Assembly (NCBI RefSeq): GCF_003363435.1
Contig: NZ_QRCT01000016.1
Coordinates: 62,001 to 126,000 of the forward strand
Direction: 5' to 3'
Source: Anaerosacchariphilus polymeriproducens
GTDB taxonomy: Bacteria; Bacillota; Clostridia; Lachnospirales; Lachnospiraceae
DNA length: 64,000 nt
The notes under the pieces are model-generated. The model was not told the origin of the DNA. It was given only the letters and a program-made list of their open reading frames with translations, and made no database searches. A program made the position numbers and the translations under genes. Position 1 is the first letter of the stretch, and every line of letters starts with the position of its first letter. This document shows, piece after piece, positions 45,810 to 54,050 of the stretch.

Positions 45810-47897
45810 TTATTTTGCCATTAACAGCATAATCTCATTGCTACGAGATATGAATTTCGTCATAGCTTCCGGAGAGAGTGGATGATGGCTTAACATTGCT
45901 AAATCATACAACTGTTCACACATCATTGGTACATTTTCTGAATCTTTATGATCCATAATATAATTAACTAACTTATTATTTAAATTAAGTACTAAGGTTT
46001 CGCTCGTACCAAACATATTTGGATCCATTCCACCCATACTGTACATCTTCATCATATCCTGCATACGTCTGCTTTCTTCTGATAAAGTAATTACGGATGA
46101 AATATTTTCATTTTTAAGTTTCTCTACTTTCACTTCTAAGTTTTCTTTATTTAAGGCTTTTCTGAAAATTTCTGTTAAGGAATCCATAGCCGCTTTTATG
46201 GACTCATCATTTGCGTCAACTTCTTCTTTTAAATTTTCTGTCAAATCAGCATCAATTCTTTGGAATTTAATTCCTTCATTTCTTTGTTCCAATTGAGAAA
46301 TGAATGCAGAATCGATATTATGAGTCAAAATGACTGCATCCATACCCTGTTCTTTAAACATATTAATGTATTGACTTTGTTGCTGCTCATCAGTTACATA
46401 GAAAATAATCTTAGGTTCTTTCTCTTCCTTTTTGTCATCACTTTCTTTTGTCTCATCACTCTTATTTTCTGCAGCTTCTACTTCAGGTTCTACTTCAGCT
46501 TCTTCTTCACTATTTTTATTAATTTCAAGACAATCCGGTAATGTCAAATATTTTCCGTCTAAATTCTTAAATAAAATATAATCATTAATTTTATCACAGA
46601 ATTTTGTATCTTTCAGACAACCAAATTTGATGAAAGGACTAATGTCATCCCAATACTTTTCATAATTTTCTTTGTCAGTCTTACACATCCCTGAAAGTTT
46701 ATCAGCAACTTTTTTTGAAATATAATCAGAAATCTTCTTTACAAATCCGTCATTTTGTAAAGCACTTCTAGATACATTAAGCGGTAAATCCGGACAATCA
46801 ATAACACCTTTTAATAACATTAAGAATTCTGGAATTACTTCTTTTATATTATCAGCAATAAATACTTGATTGTTATATAATTTGATCATACCTTCAATAG
46901 AATCATATTCCGTATTAATTTTTGGGAAATATAAAATTCCTTTTAAATTAAATGGATAATCCATATTTAAATGAATCCAGAAAAGTGGTTCTTTATAATC
47001 CATAAAGACTTTGCGATAAAATTTCTTATAATCCTCATCTGTACATTCATTTGGATGTTTCGTCCATAATGGCTGCGTATCATTTAATGCGACCGGTCTT
47101 TTCAAAATTTTAAGTTTTTCCGTCTTCGGTGATATTTCTACAATCTCTTTTTCACCGTTTTCATTTTCTTTTTCCTCAGTTTTGGCTTCTTCTATTATGG
47201 TTTCTATAACAGTATCTTTATCTGTCTTTTCTTCCGGTAGAATTGTTTCATACTCAGGTTCAGCATTTGCTTTTTCTAAATAAATCTCAACAGGCATAAA
47301 AGAACAGTATTTCTCAATTATTTCCTTGGCACGATATTCATTTGCAAACTCGAGGCTGTCTTCATTCAAAAATAAGGTGATCTCTGTTCCAACACCTTCC
47401 TTGCTTCCCTCATCCATATTGTATTCTGTTCCACCATCACATTCCCAATGAATAGGTTTGGCACCATCTTTATATGATAATGAATCAATATGAACTTCAT
47501 CCGCTACCATAAAAGCAGAATAAAAACCTAACCCGAAATGACCAATAATTTGGTCTTCATTTGTTTTATCTTTATATTTTTCTAAGAAATCAGTTGCACC
47601 GGAAAAAGCGATTTGATTAATATACTCTTCTACTTCTTCAGCTGTCATTCCTAATCCATTATCAATAACCTTAAGAGTCTTCTCTTCCGGATTCACTATT
47701 ATTTTTATCTTCGCTTCATAATCTTCTGGGAACTCATACTCTCCCATCATTTCTAATTTTTTTAATTTAGTAATTGCATCCGTACCATTTGAAATTAATT
47801 CTCTATAAAAAATATCATGATCTGAATACAACCATTTCTTAATAATTGGAAAAATATTTTCACTATTAATTGAAAGACTACCTTGGGTTTTAGCCAT
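45810..47897 (-). CDS. htpG: Hsp90-family chaperone HtpG with charged linkers
   Basis: ATP-dependent chaperone, 695 residues from the ATG at 47897 (GGAG upstream; the frame extends three codons further). N-domain ATP site: ELISNGTDA and DNGLGM; lid GHFGLGFYSAF; catalytic-loop arginine in NVSRSALQ. The protein is about 70 residues longer than E. coli HtpG (624). Most of the excess is two highly charged, Glu/Lys-rich segments. One lies at about 214-261, between the N and middle domains, where eukaryotic Hsp90 carries its charged linker; the other is at about 460-495, late in the middle domain. A perfect CIRCE lies upstream. Monocistronic. Confidence 0.95.
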   Translation of the reverse strand: MAKTQGSLSINSENIFPIIKKWLYSDHDIFYRELISNGTDAITKLKKLEMMGEYEFPEDYEAKIKIIVNPEEKTLKVIDNGLGMTAEEVEEYINQIAFSGATDFLEKYKDKTNEDQIIGHFGLGFYSAFMVADEVHIDSLSYKDGAKPIHWECDGGTEYNMDEGSKEGVGTEITLFLNEDSLEFANEYRAKEIIEKYCSFMPVEIYLEKANAEPEYETILPEEKTDKDTVIETIIEEAKTEEKENENGEKEIVEISPKTEKLKILKRPVALNDTQPLWTKHPNECTDEDYKKFYRKVFMDYKEPLFWIHLNMDYPFNLKGILYFPKINTEYDSIEGMIKLYNNQVFIADNIKEVIPEFLMLLKGVIDCPDLPLNVSRSALQNDGFVKKISDYISKKVADKLSGMCKTDKENYEKYWDDISPFIKFGCLKDTKFCDKINDYILFKNLDGKYLTLPDCLEINKNSEEEAEVEPEVEAAENKSDETKESDDKKEEKEPKIIFYVTDEQQQSQYINMFKEQGMDAVILTHNIDSAFISQLEQRNEGIKFQRIDADLTENLKEEVDANDESIKAAMDSLTEIFRKALNKENLEVKVEKLKNENISSVITLSEESRRMQDMMKMYSMGGMDPNMFGTSETLVLNLNNKLVNYIMDHKDSENVPMMCEQLYDLAMLSHHPLSPEAMTKFISRSNEIMLLMAK

Positions 47898-47943
47898 ATA
47901 AAACACTCCTTTTTCACTATTTTTCTTTTTTCATCTAAAAATA

Positions 47944-47972
47944 ATATTAATACCCAAAAAATAAATTGTCAA
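47944..47972 (-). promoter_or_regulatory. Promoter of htpG
   Basis: Minus strand: TTGACA (47972-47967), 17-base spacer, TAATAT (47949-47944). The CIRCE starts eight bases upstream of the -35. Confidence 0.75.
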
Positions 47973-47979
47973 GAGAAAA

Positions 47980-48006
47980 TTAGCACTCTTCTTTCAAGAG
48001 TGCTAA
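47980..48006 (-). promoter_or_regulatory. CIRCE operator upstream of htpG
   Basis: TTAGCACTC-N9-GAGTGCTAA, a perfect consensus match, just upstream of the htpG promoter. Predicts HrcA control of htpG together with groES-groEL. Confidence 0.93.
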
Positions 48007-48073
48007 CAACATTACATTTTTAAGGCTTTCATACATTTATTAAATCTTTATAAAATAATGATAAGGAACAAAA

Positions 48074-50128
48074 TTATAGCTTAAACTTCTGAACTAAATC
48101 ATTTAATTTATTTGATACTACTTTCTGATGCTCTGACATTTCTGCAACTTCGTCCACTTTAACGGTTACATCTTCCGTATATTCCATAATTGTCGAACTG
48201 CTGTCTGCTGTATTCTGCGCAGCTTCCGCGATATTATCAATCGCTTCTTCGACTTCTCCCATTGTAGATTTGATTGATTCTGCCATATTTGTTAATTCTT
48301 TTGCTATTAATTCAATACTTTGTGCATCTTTACCGTATTGTTTACCTACTTGTACAAAAGAATTATAATCAGGTGTTACCGTTTTTTCAATAAAATCAAG
48401 TAAATTCCTTGCATCGTCCGATAAACTATTAAAAGCTACCTGAATTTCTTGAATCGTTTCTTTTATCTCATCTACTGTTTTAGCTGTATCTCCAGCTAAT
48501 TTTCCGATTTCAGTAGCAACTACTGCGAATCCTCTTCCTTGTTCTCCTGCTCTAGCAGCTTCAATTGATGCATTTAAAGCAAGAAGATTAATTTGTTCCG
48601 CAATGGATGAAATAGATTCCGCCATCACTCCTATTTCATCAACAATTTCAGCTTTTTCAATGCTTTTTGTTAAATTATTTTCATATTGTTTTGTAAGTGT
48701 AATTGCACTTTCAAATGATTCTGCACTATTCGTCTCAATATCTTTCGCTCTATCACGAATCTCGTTTGACATATTACTGCTTTTTACTGTTTGAGCTGCC
48801 AATTGTACAAGTGAATTATTAACTTCGTGTACAGATGCTGTGATTTCTTCCGTTGCTGCACTGGAAGTCATCATATCCTCATTAACAGAAGCTATCGTTT
48901 CTTTAATATTTTTAAAACCTTTCAATAATTCTTGTGATATTTTACTTAAATGCTCACTTGAGAATTGTACTTCCCCTGATTCTTTAGAAATAGTAGCAAT
49001 CACACTCTTATTTTCTAAGTACATCGTATTTAAAGCTTCCCCCATATGTCCTAATTCATCTTGTTCTTTTACGATAACAGGTTCCACCGTAAAATCTCCC
49101 TGTGACAGATTTTCTGCAAAAATACTTACCTGCTTCATTGTTTTTGTTAGATGAACAACTTGATAAAGTATTACTAAAATACTTAATGCAATAGATATCA
49201 TTGCAACAATAATTAATTTAACAATCAACTCACTGATAGGCGCCTGTAATTCACCTTGATCCATTTGAATTACCAAAGTCCAATTCAATCCAGGTATTAT
49301 ATCATAATACACATTATAGTTTTTTCCATTTTGAGTATATTCAGAATTACCCGCTTTACCTGAAAGGATTTCACCTGCAATTGCTTTTAGAGATTGGCTG
49401 GGATCTTCTTTAATATTTACATTCATTTGTTTTTCAGCATCTTGAGAACTTAAATATAAACCATCTCTATTCAGTAAAAACGCATTTCCTGTTTTTCCGA
49501 CCGAAATTTCTGAAACATATGCCTGTACTGATGCCAGCTGAATATCAACTGTAACTACACCGATAAATTTTTTGTTACTATCATAAATAGGCGCAGAACA
49601 GGAAGACATTACGGTATCAGAAGTTTCATCATAATACGCTTCCGTAAACATTGGCTCTGCATTTTCTTTCTTTACATTTGTATAAAACTCATATCCAAAA
49701 TAATTATATTCTGCATTACTATAATCCATTGTTACGACTGGTTTATCACCATCTTTATATACATAAGGCCCAACATATTTCTGCGTTTCATCATATACAA
49801 AAGGTTCAAACCATATTCCACTTCCTAATATCAAATCATTGGTATAGATCATATCCCCTAACATTACTTCATATTCTTCCAATTTTGTATCTTGATAGGA
49901 AGCACTTACCGTTTTTGAAATAGCGTCAGCCAACAATTCAACTTCCCCCATCTCCTTGTTGATTTTTTCCATCTGAGCTCTTAACTCTGCTGACATCGTA
50001 GCCTGTATTTGTTGATTCATTATATTTCTGCTTGAATAACTGCTTATAATGGCCAAAACAGCCATTCCAATAATTACAACCGGTAAAACCCAGCTTAAAA
50101 TTCGAATCCCTATTTTTTTAAACCTCAT
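48074..50128 (-). CDS. Methyl-accepting chemotaxis protein with periplasmic-type Cache sensor
   Basis: Chemoreceptor of 684 residues: first membrane segment about 8-30, an extracytoplasmic dCache-like sensor (about 35-285; [37 protein letters not shown]), and the second membrane segment about 292-318. HAMP (about 320-375) and a long coiled-coil signalling domain follow, whose hairpin tip is [20 protein letters not shown]. The ligand is unknown; dCache receptors often sense amino acids or organic acids. No che genes are adjacent. Its presence suggests a motile organism. Confidence 0.95.
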   Translation of the reverse strand: MRFKKIGIRILSWVLPVVIIGMAVLAIISSYSSRNIMNQQIQATMSAELRAQMEKINKEMGEVELLADAISKTVSASYQDTKLEEYEVMLGDMIYTNDLILGSGIWFEPFVYDETQKYVGPYVYKDGDKPVVTMDYSNAEYNYFGYEFYTNVKKENAEPMFTEAYYDETSDTVMSSCSAPIYDSNKKFIGVVTVDIQLASVQAYVSEISVGKTGNAFLLNRDGLYLSSQDAEKQMNVNIKEDPSQSLKAIAGEILSGKAGNSEYTQNGKNYNVYYDIIPGLNWTLVIQMDQGELQAPISELIVKLIIVAMISIALSILVILYQVVHLTKTMKQVSIFAENLSQGDFTVEPVIVKEQDELGHMGEALNTMYLENKSVIATISKESGEVQFSSEHLSKISQELLKGFKNIKETIASVNEDMMTSSAATEEITASVHEVNNSLVQLAAQTVKSSNMSNEIRDRAKDIETNSAESFESAITLTKQYENNLTKSIEKAEIVDEIGVMAESISSIAEQINLLALNASIEAARAGEQGRGFAVVATEIGKLAGDTAKTVDEIKETIQEIQVAFNSLSDDARNLLDFIEKTVTPDYNSFVQVGKQYGKDAQSIELIAKELTNMAESIKSTMGEVEEAIDNIAEAAQNTADSSSTIMEYTEDVTVKVDEVAEMSEHQKVVSNKLNDLVQKFKL

Positions 50129-50174
50129 AGTTGCTCCTCTCCCTTATATAAATTTTTTTGTTCAACCATAAGGA

Positions 50175-50203
50175 ATTATATCACTTTTAAATATTTTTTT
50201 CAA
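50175..50203 (-). promoter_or_regulatory. SigA-type promoter of the chemoreceptor gene
   Basis: Minus strand: TTGAAA (50203-50198), 17-base spacer, TATAAT (50180-50175) with extended TG. It is not a SigD-type promoter, which many chemoreceptor genes use. Confidence 0.75.
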
Positions 50204-50260
50204 TATTATCACACTATTTTGAGTATTTTCCCATTTTTTTTGGCATTTTATTCTAGTAAA

Positions 50261-51466
50261 TTACTGAAGTACTTGATGCAGAATGTCGGCTATGGGATCC
50301 ATTGTATTTTTTGCTTCATCAAATGTATTCGTTTGAGCACCCACCTCCATCAAAATGGACTTAGGACGAAAATGCAGATTATATCGGTAACCTTTCAAAT
50401 AAATATTTCTAGCAAGTCCCGGATATTTCATATTCGCTTTTAATTGCAACTGAAAAGAAAACGCTAAATTATCAGAAATATAAGGATTATATAAATAATC
50501 TATGTTTCCGTTTTTGGTAGTTCTGCTAAGACCATTAAAAAACATAAATTGTGCAGTAGACTTTCCATTAACATTGGTAGTCAAATGCGTTTTTTCATTT
50601 ACTCCATCTCTATGTAAATCTATAACAACTTCAATAGAAGGATTATCTTTCAATATTTTTTCTACTGCAGAAGCTGCCAAAGTATATGCATAATCTCTGC
50701 TTTCTAAATCGTACTCGCCTTTGTGATGAATTACATTATATCCATATTTATCTGTTAATAAAGATGTAAGATAGTCCCCTACTCCTACAACAGACATAGT
50801 CTTATCTCCTGGTCTTGAATCTGAAAATGCTTCCTGGGAATGCGTGTGATAAATCAAAATCTGTGGGTTCTTATTATCATGGCTCATTTTCATATCTTTC
50901 TCTAAAAACGCTTTTGCATTTAACTGTGAACTATCTATAGTTGTTGTTCTATCCACAACATAAAAGCTACTTAAAAGATAATCAAAATCACTTAATTTAT
51001 CAATAGAATAATTCGCTGCTTCTTTCGTTTCTTCTTTATCCTTATCCTTCTTTACCGCTTTTTGTTCTTTCTTCTGCTCTTTATCTTTTATCTCTGATTT
51101 ATGATTTTCATCTTGTCCTTCTTGAGCAATTATCATATTATAAGTTAAAGCACTTTCAATTTCTTTTTGATTGGATGTCGACTCTGAAACAAAATCATAT
51201 ATCGGCAGTATTTCTTTTAAAGTAATCACCAAATAGTCGAATGTCTGCTTGTCTTTTTCTGCCTCGAAGTCATAATACATGCCGATACAATAATTTTGAA
51301 TAATAGATTGGTATAATTTATTCTGCAGATGATTTGAAACCTGTAGAATTGTTCTTGTATAATGTATAGATTCGTTTGTTCTATATGCAAACCAGGCAAA
51401 ATAAATAATCATGATTAAAAGTATCGTTTTTTGAACTAAATATCTTCTTTTTTTTTGCACTTTCAT
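50261..51466 (-). CDS. spoIIP: Stage II sporulation protein P (peptidoglycan amidase)
   Basis: Membrane-anchored cell-wall amidase/endopeptidase needed with SpoIID for engulfment of the forespore; 401 residues. N-terminal membrane segment (about 10-28), a charged Lys/Glu linker (about 120-160), then the amidase domain with the zinc motifs QILIYHTHSQEAF, VVIDLHRDGV and the catalytic Glu in SILMEVGAQTNT. The frame opens at a GTG four codons earlier, but GGTGGAG precedes the ATG at 51466 correctly. It follows gpr on the same strand with a gap of about 110 bases. Confidence 0.95.
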   Translation of the reverse strand: MKVQKKRRYLVQKTILLIMIIYFAWFAYRTNESIHYTRTILQVSNHLQNKLYQSIIQNYCIGMYYDFEAEKDKQTFDYLVITLKEILPIYDFVSESTSNQKEIESALTYNMIIAQEGQDENHKSEIKDKEQKKEQKAVKKDKDKEETKEAANYSIDKLSDFDYLLSSFYVVDRTTTIDSSQLNAKAFLEKDMKMSHDNKNPQILIYHTHSQEAFSDSRPGDKTMSVVGVGDYLTSLLTDKYGYNVIHHKGEYDLESRDYAYTLAASAVEKILKDNPSIEVVIDLHRDGVNEKTHLTTNVNGKSTAQFMFFNGLSRTTKNGNIDYLYNPYISDNLAFSFQLQLKANMKYPGLARNIYLKGYRYNLHFRPKSILMEVGAQTNTFDEAKNTMDPIADILHQVLQ

Positions 51467-51508
51467 CACCGGCTCCACCTTTCACCTTCTATTAGGCTTT
51501 GCGTCCTA

Positions 51509-51535
51509 ATTCGTATGGTACCTTATTATTTATAT
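51509..51535 (-). promoter_or_regulatory. Possible SigE-type promoter of spoIIP
   Basis: Minus strand: GAATATAA, a spacer of about 12 bases, then CATACGAAT, resembling the SigE -10 CATACAnT. spoIIP is a known SigE target in Bacillus. Weak sequence match; end coordinates approximate. Confidence 0.3.
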
Positions 51536-51578
51536 TCTCCTGATAAAAATAATATTCTCTCTCTATATATTTTTATAG

Positions 51579-52532
51579 TTATACCTGTAATGCAATATTT
51601 AATCCTTCTGACAAAGTAAAGCTTAATCTTTTAATTGTCTCATCAATATCTTTTGGTGTTACAAACATCCCATTCAAATGTGGTGAAATAACTTCTTGTA
51701 TCAATTGATATTTTTCAAAATCATTTAAAGAATCATATGCAGTTCCTAATTTTTCTCCTCCTTGAATTTCTTCCATTGCATCTACAAGATTTTTCATTGT
51801 GTCTTGAACGATAGTCGCAGCATCTACTACAGTTGGAATGCCAATGGCAATTACCGGAATGCCTATACTTTCCTGATTAATTCCACTTCTATGATTTCCA
51901 ACTCCTGAACCAGGATTAATTCCTGTATCTGTAATTTGAATTGTGCGGTTTAAACGTTTCGTATTCCTGGCTGCTAATGCATCGATTACAATAATAACAT
52001 CCGGAGAAGTCTCCTTTATAATTCCGCCAATCACTTCAACCGGTTCCATTCCAGTTTGAGCCATTACACCAGGTACAATACTGCTTACTGTATTTACTTC
52101 TTCTTTTCCCATCGCATATTTCCCATATTCTTTTACTACATGTCTTGTTATCAAAAGATTATCAACCACATAAGGCCCCAACGCATCTGGAGTCACTTGG
52201 CGATTTCCAAGACCAACTACCAAAACCGATTGTTCTTTTCCCTGATTCGGTAATAATTTCTGAATTTGTTTTGCAAGTTCGTCTGATATTTCCCGATGAT
52301 ACCCTTCATCCGGTTCCATCATATTCGGAGCTTCTAATGTAATATAAGCCCCTTTGGGCTTTCCCATTGCTTTTGCTGCATTTTCTGTTTCAATGTTAAC
52401 TTCAGTAATTTGAATTTCTGAGTTATCAATATAATATTCATCGATTGTAACTCCCTTAATTTCCACATTATCTTCTTGAAACTTTTCACGTGTTTCAAGT
52501 GCCAGATCTGTTCTCATTTGAAATTTACTCAT
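51579..52532 (-). CDS. gpr: Germination protease GPR
   Basis: Spore aspartic-type protease that degrades small acid-soluble proteins at germination; 317 residues from the ATG at 52532 (AGGAG eight bases upstream; the frame is open to 52616, which would overlap the rpsT promoter). The N-terminal FQMRTDLALETRE resembles the SASP cleavage sequence and marks the pro-peptide autoprocessing site. The nucleic segments VLVVGLGNRQVTPDALGP and DVIIVIDALAARN, both family hallmarks, are present. Divergent from rpsT and upstream of spoIIP, the usual clostridial order. Confidence 0.95.
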   Translation of the reverse strand: MSKFQMRTDLALETREKFQEDNVEIKGVTIDEYYIDNSEIQITEVNIETENAAKAMGKPKGAYITLEAPNMMEPDEGYHREISDELAKQIQKLLPNQGKEQSVLVVGLGNRQVTPDALGPYVVDNLLITRHVVKEYGKYAMGKEEVNTVSSIVPGVMAQTGMEPVEVIGGIIKETSPDVIIVIDALAARNTKRLNRTIQITDTGINPGSGVGNHRSGINQESIGIPVIAIGIPTVVDAATIVQDTMKNLVDAMEEIQGGEKLGTAYDSLNDFEKYQLIQEVISPHLNGMFVTPKDIDETIKRLSFTLSEGLNIALQV

Positions 52533-52601
52533 GTTTTTCACTCCTACGTTTCTTTGAACTTTTGATTTACTTATTTTTTGCATTTTTTTCAGAATTATGT
52601 A

Positions 52602-52630
52602 TTGACATATTTCCATTATTAGACTATGAT
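52602..52630 (+). promoter_or_regulatory. SigA-type promoter of rpsT
   Basis: TTGACA (52602-52607), 17-base spacer, TATGAT (52625-52630); leader of about 90 bases. Confidence 0.85.
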
Positions 52631-52727
52631 TAATTAGTATGTTTACATTAGAAACGACCGTGTCCGGCTTTAATGAAACATAAATTTCAAAATTAACAAA
52701 TTTACATTTATGTTTGGAGGTATTATC

Positions 52728-52991
52728 TTGGCTAATATTAAATCAGCAAAGAAGAGAATTTTAGTAAACAAAACAAAAGCAGATCGAAACAAAGCAATCA
52801 GATCTAACGTAAAAACTATGATTAAAAAAGTAGATGCTGCCGTTACTGCTAATGATAAGGTAGCTGCCAATGCTGCATTAATCAATGCGATTTCAGCAAT
52901 TGATAAAGCAACTTCTAAGGGTGTTTATCATAAAAACACATCTTCAAGAAAAATTTCTCGTTTAACACAAGCGGTTAACAAAATTGCATAA
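52728..52991 (+). CDS. rpsT: Ribosomal protein S20 (TTG start)
   Basis: Small-subunit ribosomal protein of 87 residues binding 16S rRNA. The start is TTG at 52728, seven bases after GGAGG, giving the family N-terminus MANIKSAKKRI; an in-frame ATG at 52710 overlaps the ribosome site. Rich in Lys/Ala/Asn as usual. A rare start codon is also known for S20 in E. coli (UUG), where it takes part in autoregulation. Confidence 0.97.
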   Translation: MANIKSAKKRILVNKTKADRNKAIRSNVKTMIKKVDAAVTANDKVAANAALINAISAIDKATSKGVYHKNTSSRKISRLTQAVNKIA

Positions 52992-52999
52992 TTAAATAA

Positions 53000-53038
53000 T
53001 AAAAAGCAACCAATACCGTCATGTTGGTTGCTTTTTTA
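53000..53038. terminator. Bidirectional terminator between rpsT and holA
   Basis: Twelve-base stem AAAAGCAACCAA/TTGGTTGCTTTT with a ten-base loop and T-runs on both sides, between convergent genes. Confidence 0.9.
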
Positions 53039-53048
53039 ATTTATACAG

Positions 53049-54029
53049 TTAATCCTGACTATATTTTACAATAAGAAGTTCAATACATATACGGTCAATG
53101 ATCTTTCCACTCTTTACCTGTTCTTCCATTTCAACACAATCTTGCAATGCTTCCTTTAATTGTTCTATCGTAAAATGTTTCGATTGAGAAATATATTTCC
53201 CTACAACAAAACCATATAAGCCTGTTTTTTGTCCGATTGTTTTTGAATCATATCCCAATTTTTTCAATTCTTTGACCTGCATAAGTAAATTAAATTGTCT
53301 TGCGATTAAAAAAAGAATTCTCATTGGTGGTTCTTTTAATGCAAGCAAATCATAGTAAAGCTGTAATGCCTTCTTATGCTTTCGCTCTGCAATAGAGCTT
53401 ATCATTTCAAAAATCTGATTGGTTACCTGATAAGTACATACTGCTTTAATATCTTCACTTTCAATGACTTCCCGGTCCCCTATATAACAAATGATTTTTT
53501 CTATTTCTTTTTCAATATTCTCCATATCATTGCCTACCATTTCTAAAAACAAATGCATCGTAGGCTGCGTTATCTTTTTATTTTCAGCTTTCAATAATCC
53601 AATGATCCATTTTGTCAATGTTTGCGCATCCTGCCTCGGAAATTCCACGATTCTTCCCGCTGTTTTAACTGCCTTGAACATTTTACTTCGTTTATCAACT
53701 TCCTCTTCCACAAATACAAAATATGTACTGGGAGCTATTTCCTTCATATACTCAGCCATCTCTGGACTTTGATTCTTAAAAAAACCACTATCTTCTATTA
53801 TAATCACTCGTCTTTCTGAAAAAAAAGGTAGTGTCTCTGCCAGATCTATCACTTCATTTGGATTAATACCTTTTCCTTCAAAACTAGAACAATTCATCGT
53901 ATCATCCTCTGCCGCCAATGCTTGACGCAGCTTCTTCTTATACCGTTTTTTTAAGAAGGCTTCTTCTCCATATAACAAATAAACTTGCTTAAAATCATTA
54001 TTTTTTATATCTTCGTTTATACTTTTCAT
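53049..54029 (-). CDS. holA: DNA polymerase III delta subunit
   Basis: Clamp-loader subunit opening the beta ring, 326 residues. YLLYGEEAFLKKRYKK at the start is the modified Walker region of HolA; RRVIIIEDSGFF, STYFVFVEEEVDKRSK and the C-terminal collar domain (LKEPPMRILFLIARQFN) follow. It starts 21 bases after comEC, the usual comEC-holA pair. Confidence 0.93.
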   Translation of the reverse strand: MKSINEDIKNNDFKQVYLLYGEEAFLKKRYKKKLRQALAAEDDTMNCSSFEGKGINPNEVIDLAETLPFFSERRVIIIEDSGFFKNQSPEMAEYMKEIAPSTYFVFVEEEVDKRSKMFKAVKTAGRIVEFPRQDAQTLTKWIIGLLKAENKKITQPTMHLFLEMVGNDMENIEKEIEKIICYIGDREVIESEDIKAVCTYQVTNQIFEMISSIAERKHKKALQLYYDLLALKEPPMRILFLIARQFNLLMQVKELKKLGYDSKTIGQKTGLYGFVVGKYISQSKHFTIEQLKEALQDCVEMEEQVKSGKIIDRICIELLIVKYSQD

Positions 54030-54050
54030 TTTATCACCCTGTCCATTGTA

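Noticed and set aside
51492-51509. Minus-strand TTAGGACGCAAAGCCTAA upstream of spoIIP resembles the GGACGCAAAGCC core of the c-di-GMP-I riboswitch
   Set aside because: The partner segment (GGGCAAACC with the GNRA-capped helix) and the second helix with its GGTAGC-type strand are missing upstream and downstream, so only a short hairpin remains.
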